In this document: positions 54,410 to 64,000 of the stretch, one piece after another
How the letters are laid out: each line of letters begins with the position of its first letter
Numbering within the stretch: position 1 is the first letter of the stretch
Assembly: GCA_949317995.1 (NCBI GenBank)
Contig: OX439049.1
Coordinates: forward strand, 64,841,247 to 64,905,246
Reading direction: 5' to 3'
Length of the DNA: 64,000 nt
DNA from: Acholoe squamosa
Taxonomy: Eukaryota; Annelida; Polychaeta; Phyllodocida; Polynoidae
Program-made: the position numbers and the translations under genes
Notes under the pieces: generated by a model
The model's database searches: none
The model's input: the letters and a program-made list of their open reading frames with translations, nothing else
Told to the model about the DNA's origin: nothing

Positions 54410-56520
54410 AAGGTCATGGGTAGGGAGGTACTGAGTGACTCACACAGTGGTGGGATGTGTAGATATACATTTAGGTGGTGGGTATGGAGGTACTGAGTGA
54501 CTCATATAGTTGTGGGATGTGTAGATATACATTCAGGTGGTGGGTAGGGAGGTACTGTGTGACTCATATAGTTGTGGGATGTGTAGATATACATTCAGGT
54601 GGTGGGTAGGGAGGTACTGAGTGACTCACACAGTGGTGGGATGTGTAGATATACATTTAGGTGGTGGGTATGGAGGTACTGAGTGACTCACACAGTGGTG
54701 GGATGTGTAGATATACATTCAGGTGGTGGGTAGGGAGGTACTGTGTGACTCATATAGTTGTGGGATGTGTAGATATACATTCAGGTGGTGGGTAGGGAGG
54801 TACTGAGTGACTCACACAGTGGTGGGATGTGTAGATATACATTTAGGTGGTGGGTATGGAGGTACTGAGTGACTCATATAGTTGTGAGATGTAAAGATAT
54901 ACATTCCGGTGGTGGGTAGGGAGGTACTGAGTGACTCATATAGTTGTGGGATGTAAAGATATACATTCAGGTGGTGGGTAGGGAGGTACTGAGTGACTCA
55001 CACAGTGGTGGGATGTGTAGATATACATTTAGGTGGTGGGTAGGGAGGTACTGAGTGACTCACACAGTGGTGGGATGTGTAGATATACATTCAGGTGGTG
55101 GGTAGGGAGGTACTGTGTGACTCATATAGTTGTGGGATGTGTAGATATACATTCAGGTGGTGGGTAGGGAGGTACTGAGTGACTCACACAGTGGTGGGAT
55201 GTGTAGATATACATTTAGGTGGTGGGTATGGAGGTACTGAGTGACTCACACAGTGGTGGGATGTGTAGATATACATTCAGGTGGTGGGTAGGGAGGTACT
55301 GTGTGACTCATATAGTTGTGGGATGTGTAGATATACATTCAGGTGGTGGGTAGGGAGGTACTGAGTGACTCACACAGTGGTGGGATGTGTAGATATACAT
55401 TTAGGTGGTGGGTATGGAGGTACTGAGTGACTCATATAGTTGTGAGATGTAAAGATATACATTCCGGTGGTGGGTAGGGAGGTACTGAGTGACTCATATA
55501 GTTGTGGGATGTGTAGATATACATTTAGGTGGTGGGTAGGGAGGTACTGAGTGACTCACACAGTGGTGGGATGTGTAGATATACATTTAGGTGGTGGGTA
55601 GGGAGGTACTGTGTGACTCATATAGTTGTGGGATGTGTAGATATACATTTAGGTGGTGGGTAGGGAGGTACTGAGTGACTCACACAGTGGTGGGATGTGT
55701 AGATATACATTCAGGTGGTGGGTATGGAGGTACTGAGTGACTCACACAGTGGTGGGATGTGTAGATATACATTTAGGTGGTGGGTAGGGAGGTACTGAGT
55801 GACTCACACAGTGGTGGGATGTGTAGATATACATTTAGGTGGTGGGTATGGAGGTACTGAGTGACTCACACAGTGGTGGGATGTGTAGATATACATTTAG
55901 GTGGTGGGTAGGGAGGTACTGAGTGACTCACACAGTGGTGGGATGTGTAGATATATATTTAGGTGGTGGGTATGGAGGTACTGAATGACTCATATAGTTG
56001 TGGGATGTGTAGATATACATTCCGGTGGTGGGTAGGGAGGTACTGAGTGACTCATATAGTTGTGGGATGTGTAGATATACATTCAGGTGGTGGGTAGGGA
56101 GGTACTGTGTGACTCATATAGTTGTGGGATGTGTAGATATACATTCAGGTGGTGGGTAGGGAGGTACTGAGTGACTCACAGAGTGGTGGGATGTGTAGAT
56201 ATACATTCAGGTGGTGGGTAGGGAGGTACTGAGTGACTCACACAGTGGTGGGATGTGTAGATATACATTTAGGTGGTGGGTAGGGAGGTACTGTGTGACT
56301 CATATAGTTGTGGGATGTGTAGATATACATTCAGGTGGTGGGTAGGGAGGTACTGAGTGACTCATATAGTTGTGGGATGTAAAGATATACATTCCGGTGG
56401 TGGGTAGGGAGGTAAGGTGTTACTCACAAAGTGGTGGGATGTGTAGATATACATTTAGATAGTTGGTAAGGAGGTACCTAGTGACTCACAGAGTGTTGGG
56501 ATGTGTATATGTACATTTAG
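54410..56520. repeat. 62-bp minisatellite, about 34 copies
   Basis: Unit gtgactcacacagtggtggg + atgtgtagatatacatttag + gtggtgggtagggaggtactga. Two main types (acacagtggtggg and atatagttgtggg) are interspersed. Each unit has TGACTCA, the AP-1 consensus. The right edge decays at 56400-56520 and runs into the interspersed repeat at 56530. Confidence 0.96.
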
Positions 56521-56529
56521 TTGGTAATC

Positions 56530-56815
56530 AAATGTGTACTTCTAACAGGGGCTGTACAAACTAGAGGTAACATAGCAAATACCAGAAAAACTGCATATAA
56601 GGCGCATCCACATATAAGCCACATCCTGGCTTTAGGACAATGTCAGAAGCCACATGTGAGGTCTGAAGAGGTTCCCATTCCTTTCTATAGTCTATGTACA
56701 CAAAATCCCTCTTATAAGGCGCACCCTGAGTTCAGAAACATCCTATAAGCAGCAATCAGGGTCTGAAATGGTCTATAAGCTGCGGCGTATATGCTGGGTT
56801 TTATCATAGGATGAA
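56530..56815. repeat. Interspersed repeat, copy related to 23150-23455
   Basis: gtgtacttctaacaggggct, ctgcatataaggcgcatcca and ggatgaataccg correspond to the same blocks in order at 23160-23440. Confidence 0.75.
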
Positions 56816-56989
56816 TACCGTAGGTACGTGGGTATACAATCCATGAACTGGTGTGCTATTCCCCATTCACATGGCTAGTAGACAGTGGTAGAAAGGGCCA
56901 CCATTGTTTGATCTGGTACTGTAAGGATAGGCACTGATGACATCTTTCATCAGGTTGGGGACGGGAATATCATGTTGGGACACACCACA

Positions 56990-57240
56990 CTGAAAAAAGT
57001 CTTTCTGACAAAATGACATGTATATCCATGTCAACTTGATTTGACACATAGAGCACATGTCATTGGGACATGGCACATATGTCACCATGACAACTGTCTT
57101 CATTACGCATGTCAAGTGGAGTTGACGAACCAGATGTGAGAGTGTCAACCTCATTCAACTTGGCTTTCACGCATGTCATGTGGGAGACAATCATGACCTG
57201 AGCAGTAAGTGTCAAAGCGATCAGTCTTCTTTTCTCTGTG
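56990..57240. repeat. gtcatgt-rich interspersed repeat (also 61230-61460, 62010-62170)
   Basis: Shares atgtcaccatgacaactgt with 61290 and gcatgtcaagtggagt/catgtcatgtgggagacaa with 62035-62120. The order suggests one family with differing fragments. Confidence 0.7.
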
Positions 57241-57346
57241 CAGGATCATAGTACAACAGTCTGATTTTAGTCTGTACTAAGATTCTGATACCACGCACAG
57301 TCTTAGGATGTACTGGGATCTTAGTACCCTTGTGTGTGCACTGGAC

Positions 57347-57775
57347 TGTCAACGAACCGTTACAAGTCAATGTTGTGATGAACACTGAATCCAGAGAGGT
57401 TCTTTGATCCTTGTTTATTGCATGATGACAGAGTGTACATATAGGCTGATGCGCCATCATACCCGGTAATGATTCTATTTATATGTGGACCAATCAGGGT
57501 GAAGGGAGATTGTGGAATTTCCCTGCATCCTAGAAACGTGTGCACAGGTATGTCGGTATGTTGTGATACTCCCAGTGAGTTAGTGCCCAGAAATGGAATG
57601 GGTCCGGCTCTCATAACATCCTGGTATGGATGATGTAAGAGTAGCTCACTGTACACACTGGGGGGGGGTGAGCTGTAACCTTGCGAGCAGGGCCTGAGCG
57701 TGTGTGGCGAAGAACTTAATAAATGTGTAAAATAATGAATAATACCCAGAATGGTCCATTGACAGGACCATGACA
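57347..57775 (-). mobile_element. Candidate solo LTR
   Basis: On the minus strand it begins TGTCATGGTCCTGTCAATGG, has gattggtccacatataaata (CAAT- and TATA-like) and aataaacaagg about 70 bp later, and ends GTTCGTTGACA. Length 429 bp, with short inverted ends TGTCA/TTGACA. The flanking bases do not form a clear target duplication, so the ends may be slightly off. Confidence 0.4.
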
Positions 57776-58349
57776 CTCACCTCTACGGGTGTATGGGCCA
57801 ATAAAAGCCCTGGTCAGTGGACCATGTCACCTACTTGTGCATACATTATTGGGGTCAAAGGTGGGAAGGTGAAACCACTCCATCATTTGGTACTTATATT
57901 TACATTAAATGATACATTTACTCCCTTATTAAACATGACTTAGCCAAAATGAAAACATCATTTTTTAGGCATTTATCTATTCTTTAATCTCGTGGGTTCA
58001 TATTTATTAGCAAATTTAACAAAAAAAATTAGCGAATGGATTTAAGTATACCAAGACTGGGGGAAAATCATACATAGCCATTCCTCAGAGAATATTCAGA
58101 TTTTAGTGAAAAAAAAGGCATTTATGAAATATAGACCCCTTTTAGTTATGGTGGTTTCAGCATTATGTATTTTGATGCAGAAGTAAGAGAAATTTGATGA
58201 TAAACAAGTGTACTAAGTTCTTAGTAAAACCCCATGATCCAGGGACTATCATTCAATCTCAGGGCATACTAAGAAACAGGTTAGTCCTGAACCTGTTCAT
58301 GCTGGGTACCAGTTTGAGAAAGGAATTCCATAGTCAGTGGAGGGAACTC

Positions 58350-59140
58350 ATTGGTTAAAAACGTATCCTCCTTGCTTCCTATATTTTTGGTGATCCATGA
58401 AATGTGTTTCTGGTTTTACAAGGGTTTGAACCCAGCACCTCTCACTCAATGGGTAGGTGCCTTAATGACTAGTCCACAGAACTGCCATAAATGCTCTCAC
58501 TCCTCCTTCTTACCTTTATGGAGCCCAAAGGGAAAGTAGAGACTGCCTTCACAGCCCAACTCTATACAGGAGGCTGTTACGGAACTTGTTAAGGTGGCTC
58601 ATGACCCGTACACTTTTAAACTCCTCATATAGCAATAGTCTCAGCATGACTCAAAAAACTTGCTGATCAATCATATGATCTAGAGCTGTCATACCTTTGA
58701 TGAGTCCTTTCATTCTGAAAGCTGTTTCAGAACATGTTAAGGTGGCTAACATCGCATACAATTCTAAACTCCACCTGTATTGTCTCTAAATGGCCTAAGA
58801 TTTCTGTTTATGATTGGTCATCAATCAGATGAGGTTTGTTAGAGCTGCAGTAGCAGTGGAAGGGTTAGTATAGCCACCAACATAATATAATAATATCATA
58901 CTCAGAGGTCACATTACCAAGGCTTGATATAGCACCCAGGTTCCTCCCATAGCAGCCTATAGGAACCATGCACTGATATCGGTATGGATCATTAGCAGTG
59001 GTTACAGCCACCTAAGGTAACGTGTAACTTAAGCACCAGGCACAGTGTCTTCACTCACACTCAATGTCACCATTGATTGCCCGGCCGGCCCCCTTAGTGC
59101 AAGGCTAGGTCTGTTAAACCTATACTATATTCACTCGGAT
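58350..59140. repeat. Duplicated segment (partner 23990-25020), empty-site copy
   Basis: Same blocks as 23990-25020 without the MITE: the single TTAA at 58616-58619 marks the empty site. Includes a SINE-like head at 58415-58486. Confidence 0.85.
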
Positions 59141-60830
59141 TAGTCCCATGATTTATGAGTGATTCTTTTGAAACCTCCCACCTCTGGGGGTCAGGGGGTC
59201 AAGAAGACAAACTCAGCATTACATTTTAAGACTTTGTTTTATTGATAGCCATATTTCTTGGCTTTATAAAAAGGTCCATTCAAGTCATTAACTCCCAGTG
59301 GGTCAGTTTTTATTGCAGTAGCCATAAAATCACATAATTGGTTCATCACGTGCCTTACACATAATTTGTGGAACACACTACACCTTTAAAATTCGTCCTA
59401 TCATTACCAAATTACATGTCAAAACTAGTACAATACCCTAGTATGTGTATCTAAAAAATAAAACGGTGGCTTGAAAACTTCCAAAATTTTCCAATATCTT
59501 ATATAGCAGAGATTGAGATTTTTCTAAACTTATGCACGCAATATTAACTTTGGTCTCAAAGACTCAAAACCTGTAGGATAAGCATAAAGATCAATTTATT
59601 ACATCTTTAACATGTACACTTCTTGTAACGATCATCATTTACCACTTATTTAGTACTTGCTCTGTATGGTTCATTCTCAAAATGACCCTCCTTACTCTGT
59701 CAGGTGCGTGATGAATCATCTACACATTTTAATATAATGGCCACGGTGCCAATATAACAAAACCCAACCCAACAGTGATCTAACTCACTACAACAATGAG
59801 AAACACATAGAGGATGTATTGTAACCAAAGAAAAAAATTTAAATAGTGAATAATTGGCCTAAATTTGATTGCAAAAGGCAAAAGGCTGCTGAAAAGAGTG
59901 CTTAGCAGAGGCTGGGTAGTAGCAGAATGGCTGGGGGTGCCCAATAAATGCTTAAAATCAAAGCCAGGGCCTTATTCTATCATATAAACCACAGATGTGC
60001 ATGTATTTGGGTGTGGCAGAAAAAGTATGGGACCACAAATCATTTCATCATGCGCCTTACACGATTCATCACGCACCTTACATCGGGCAAGCAACTCTGG
60101 TTTTGGGCAACCAAGGCATGTAGAGACTGATTTCTTATTTTTAAATGGCACCTCATCAATAGATATATGCCATATGTGATGCACCCTAACCAAATCAGGC
60201 CCATCTCAGCCCTTATAGACCAGAGATAATAAGGTCAAAAGGTGAAAAATGCTGATCTAAGTGATTTTGTCTTTTCTGGATGTTTGCTTTCATTAATATC
60301 ATCCCTGTTATTTGGTGAAATTATAAATGCAAAAGATTAGTAGAAATGATGAAAATTGGCCGTAATCCTGAAATACATTTTCCTGACATGTGCCTGATTA
60401 GGTAAGGATGCATCACAAATGATGGGTTAGATAAGCCAGAGATGATCAATGTAGGCTGTACATACACAAGTGCTGTTTAAGGGGGGTTGGGATTGACTTG
60501 AAAAATACTTGAATGTGTATGTCAAGCAAAGGTTGTGTGGTACGCAACAAATCTTTTCACCAAAAACTCCCCTATACACACCCCCTTGATGGTGATAAAC
60601 AGAAAGTCTGAGGATAAAATATTGATAACTGATCTAATGCCATAAATGATTCATCACGTGCCTTACATCACTATTTCCAAGTTAGAAGAATGGCTAGGGT
60701 AAAAGTAAATTGAGACATATCACCTTCAAACCCCATGGAAATGTTTGATACGACCCCCCCACTAAGGAATAAATAAAATTATGGTGCCCCTGTAGGAGTA
60801 GCAAAGTGGTTTGGTCGCCACTAGCGCCAT
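59141..60830. other. Gene-free DNA with a recurring phrase ttcatcacgtgccttaca
   Basis: The phrase or a close variant occurs near 59342, 60044 (tcatcatgcgccttacac), 60063 (ttcatcacgcaccttaca) and 60650, and inverted at about 59702. No exon is supported. Confidence 0.45.
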
Positions 60831-60844
60831 CTACCTGCTGTGCC

Positions 60845-61015
60845 AAAGCTGATGAAAATCTTGATGTTTTATTGGATGATGTTTACTGGATGATGATTGT
60901 GCAGGATGATTTTTTATCAGATGATTTTTTTGCTGGATGACATTTTTGCTGGATGATGATTTTATCGGATGATGTTTTACTGGATAATGTTATCAGGCTG
61001 TTTGAATATGCCAGT
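60845..61015. repeat. Short imperfect repeats of ggatgatgattttt type
   Basis: Eight or so units of 17-25 bp (ctggatgatgattttatcgg, tgctggatgacatttttgct). Non-coding. Confidence 0.7.
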
Positions 61016-61229
61016 GAAAGATTTTGTATGCCGAGAATTGGTGTTCTAACAGTTCTGTGAATTCTGTAGGCGACACATCAATGCTTGAAGAAAGCACATC
61101 AGCCAAAATTTAAAGGTCCCGTGCAGGACTTGAAAGAAGAAATACTCTCAACAGTGACATCTAAATTCGAAATATTTGGTAGATTCAACTCTTGTTTGAC
61201 CTGAGCTATGGGGTTATGTGATGCATATA

Positions 61230-61460
61230 TCACTGAAAAAAAATCTTCCTGACAAAGTGACATGTATACACGTTATTGGGACATGTGCACATATGTCACC
61301 ATGACAACTGTAGCACAGAGTTATCGTCATATGATTTGACATGCCTTAAATTGCCGAGTCATCTGGGAGTTGACTAGGGTCACGGCCATGTCGAAGGCAT
61401 TTGACATGTGATGGTTTGACATACATAATTGTTCTAGGATATTCCGCTAGATGGGGCAAA
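61230..61460. repeat. gtcatgt-rich interspersed repeat fragment
   Basis: Starts tcactgaaaaaaaatcttcc, like 56990 (cactgaaaaaagtctttc), and shares atatgtcaccatgacaactg. It lacks the right part of the family, which reappears at 62010-62170. Confidence 0.65.
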
Positions 61461-62009
61461 CAACCATTTTGGTACTAGGATTAATCACTACCAAGAGGTA
61501 CTACCAACACTTGAGACATTTCATGTATCTGTGTCATTCTGTTTTCATGAAGAATAGATCACCAAGGTCTGTAAATACTATCAACTAATGGTAGTGAATT
61601 CTATTTCATTGGTAAATTTGCATTTGTTATTGAATATCAAAACAGACACCCACAATGCTGAATTCTTCAACTGGAGATGTTAGACACCTTGTGTGTGGGT
61701 CAGTGAAAATACCAAAAGATTGTATGCTAACCAATAGTCTATAATCTCGGTAGCTTCATTACATGGAGACAGATGACATTGCCATGCACCTCCATGCCCT
61801 TGTCTTATGGACTGCATAAAGGTCCTCAGTCAAGTAGAAGTTCTGTAAATAGGAAAAAGTGCCTTAGTGTTCCAGGCCTGTGGGACTATGATATCCCCTG
61901 CCTTCTATTATAGGCCTGCCTTGATTGAACCATTGGTTCATAGTTATTAACTGCTCTTGACCCTTACATAATTGACTCACAGTATTACCTAGCACTCAGG
62001 TGAATGGAT

Positions 62010-62170
62010 CAGAAATATGTGACGTGTCTTCATTATGCATGTCAAGTGGAGTATACGAACCAAATATGAGAGCTTCAACCTCATTCGACATGCCTTCATA
62101 CATGTCATGTGGGAGACAAATTGGGACCTGTGCAGTATGCATCAAAGTGATCGGTGTTCTTCTCTCTCTA
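62010..62170. repeat. gtcatgt-rich interspersed repeat fragment
   Basis: tcttcattatgcatgtcaag to gtgttcttctctctctata matches the right part of 57095-57240. Confidence 0.65.
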
Positions 62171-63900
62171 TAGAGAATTAATTTTGCAATTGCAGTGTTT
62201 CTCAGCCGATATTGCTTCTAAAGCTTCTTTCAGTGGTTCACTTTATCTGCGGGTTGTTGCAAAAAGATATGGAATTGGGTTCTCACTGTAGCTAACTCAC
62301 CTTCCAGTTCCCTGCGATTGTCCATCCTGAGAAGCAATGCCCCGCCTTATACTGTAATGGAATTGACTTCCCCTAAATCACACTGTGTTGAGAAAAGTTG
62401 GGGGAACTGGTTCCATGGACGCTTCCACCTGAATGCTTCCCATAGTAGGTAGGCCAGGGAATCAGAGGAAGGAACTAGCTATAAATTGGTTCTTACTTGG
62501 AAGTATATCAACCTTTAGTAAACTATAAATAACAGTATTACACTACTGAAAAATCGAGCCCAAGATGTATGTTATAGCCTTCTACCGGGTTATGTGTTGT
62601 GCGAAAGTCAGTTCCCATCTGGTGGATTAATGTCTGTGTACAGACAGACTCCAGATTCCTTGCTGAATCAGGAGATGACTGATTCCCAACCTTACCATGT
62701 GCATGCTGACATCAGCGACTCCTGGCATGTCATGTTACTTGTAAGTCTGGTACCAACATAATCTCACGAACAAATCCGAGATCAGAACCATCATGGCCGC
62801 ACACAGAAACCTTGATATAGTTACTCAGTGTGCGCCTTATACACGTGTTATTATAGTTTAAGTGATAGCGATACATTTTGAGTCACTGATATAGGGAGGG
62901 TTGCCGTTGTTGAGTTTATCACTAGATGGAGCTGTGCTCAGAGTTTTGGTCTCATTTTAGCTGGATGATATCACATGGCAGCATACAATTCACTGGATTC
63001 ATTGATACTAGTGCTGTTTTTACCCACTAGATGTCCTCATAATCGGGGGTTTGGGTATATATGTCTGCACCTATGATCTAACCCCAAGTGTCGCTATAGT
63101 TTCAAGTCATTTTACATGATCTAACATAGGTGGCCATTTTGGTCATCATGATGCACCAATGAAGGTGCTACTGAGGAGCACCTTCATTGGTGTATCATGC
63201 TGACACTTCTTGTCTCAGTGCAACAAGGTTGTAACTGCATTTTTCAAAATTTGCAGGAGGGGCAAAAGTGTTCCAATTAATATAGCACGAAGTTGATACA
63301 ACAATATTGCGCCAGGACCTGTAGTCACACATATAATAAACAGTGCTTCAATACAAGTCAAAAGATTCTAAAACAGAAGAAAATATGATTTGTCCAAAAT
63401 GTCAGTTACAACCTTATTGCAATGAGGGGACAAACTGTGAGCCTTTAAGACTTGTCAACTTATTAAGTACTGACAGGTTGACAGGTAAGATGTCAAAATA
63501 TTTTATGTTAATTTTGACCCAAAGTCAAGTGACATTTCCATTTCTCCTGTTTAATATACTGCAAGCTTAGTTAATTATCATACAATGTTTTTGACCTATG
63601 ACATGCAGAAGTCCCAATGACTGTAGCCTGTCAGGGGAAAACGAGTGAGTAATAGTTTCATTGCATGAAAATTACACATTTGATAATACATGAATATGAT
63701 GCTGTATCCGTGCATACATGTCCTGAAGGGGTCGTACAATGTTCATAAATTCCCTAAATTCAGCATGGTAACTCTGTAAAATTTTACAGTGATTCACTCT
63801 AATTTAAAAGAATGTTGATTTCCCCTTTGATAACAGTGTTTCACCCTAGAGTCACTGTACGGGGATTCTCCACATTTTTTTAATGGAAATTCACTGTATT
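62171..63900. other. No supported gene
   Basis: Apart from the MITE-family hairpin at 63135-63205 I see no repeat or gene. A short open frame at 63343-63570 has a Cys-rich stretch (CPKCQLQPYCNEGTNCEP) followed by a possible donor (ACAG|gtaaga at 63484), but nothing upstream supports an exon. Confidence 0.4.
63135..63205. mobile_element. MITE-family hairpin fragment
   Basis: gatgcaccaatgaaggtgct and its complement agcaccttcattggtgtatc are separated by 7 bp, forming a near-perfect hairpin like the arms of the TTAA MITEs. Confidence 0.6.
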
Positions 63901-63904
63901 TTGA

Positions 63905-64000
63905 TGATGATGCGGGTGCCCGTGAATAACCATTTTTTTAGTGAATTTCTTTTAACTGTGCAGGATTAAATCTTTTTCATGATATCAGGCTGTCCATGAA
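63905..64000. repeat. Interspersed repeat end, same as 30945-31040
   Basis: Ends ctttttcatgatatcaggct + gtccatgaa, matching 31000-31030; the window stops inside it. Confidence 0.65.

Noticed and set aside
57360-57776. Minus-strand open frame of 138 codons
   Set aside because: Coincides with the candidate LTR; no domain recognised and composition is not protein-like.
63343-63570. Cys-rich short open frame with a possible splice donor
   Set aside because: No upstream exon, signal or homologue recognised; could be chance.

Overview
The window is animal nuclear DNA: genes split by GT-AG introns, LINEs with poly(A) tails, MITE-like elements, tRNA-derived SINE heads and very large tandem repeats. 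The element repertoire and a secreted Gly/Tyr-rich protein suggest a marine invertebrate, perhaps a mollusc or other lophotrochozoan. That assignment is inference; no marker gene fixes it.

The main gene is a 13-exon ionotropic glutamate receptor (IR/iGluR superfamily) on the minus strand, from its start codon at 23777 to its stop at 5702. I joined the exons by hand. Every junction is GT-AG, the phases agree throughout, and the predicted protein is 652 residues: signal peptide, shortened N-terminal domain, S1, M1, pore loop, M3, S2, M4 and a short tail. Its most striking feature is intron 11. The donor side of that intron has become an array of 17 units of 70 bp (54 nt of exon end plus 16 nt of intron). 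The acceptor side has become an array of 91 units of exactly 57 bp (19 nt of intron end plus 38 nt of exon start). The end of the last coding exon and the acceptor of exon 8 also lie in older, more degenerate repeats. A two-exon plus-strand fragment resembling the N-terminal part of Crypton-derived/ZMYM-like proteins lies in intron 1.

Layout: 1-3.2 kb, two palindromic MITEs in gene-free DNA; 3.2-5.0 kb, two sister 39-bp minisatellites; 5.4-23.8 kb, the receptor gene; 24-30 kb, a segment duplicated at 58-59 kb, a 3.7-kb element with terminal inverted repeats (TIRs) and a nested second TIR element; 29.5-34 kb, a Gly/Tyr-rich secreted protein gene, a truncated paralogue, and a 69-bp array that grew inside a MITE-type sequence; 35.2-45.4 kb, a 10-kb array of a 44/49-bp unit with higher-order repeats; 46.9-54.35 kb, a nested LINE complex (a LINE broken by two DNA insertions and carrying a second LINE copy, with an ORF1-NADAR reading frame, in its 3' UTR); 54.4-56.5 kb, a 62-bp array; 56.5-64 kb, dispersed repeats with no supported gene.

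A common theme is that several arrays here arose from a sequence with another role (splice sites, a C-terminal coding end, MITE interiors, an interspersed repeat). Only the receptor and the Gly/Tyr-rich gene look like intact host genes. The long open frames across the arrays arise because the 39-, 57- and 69-bp units are multiples of three.
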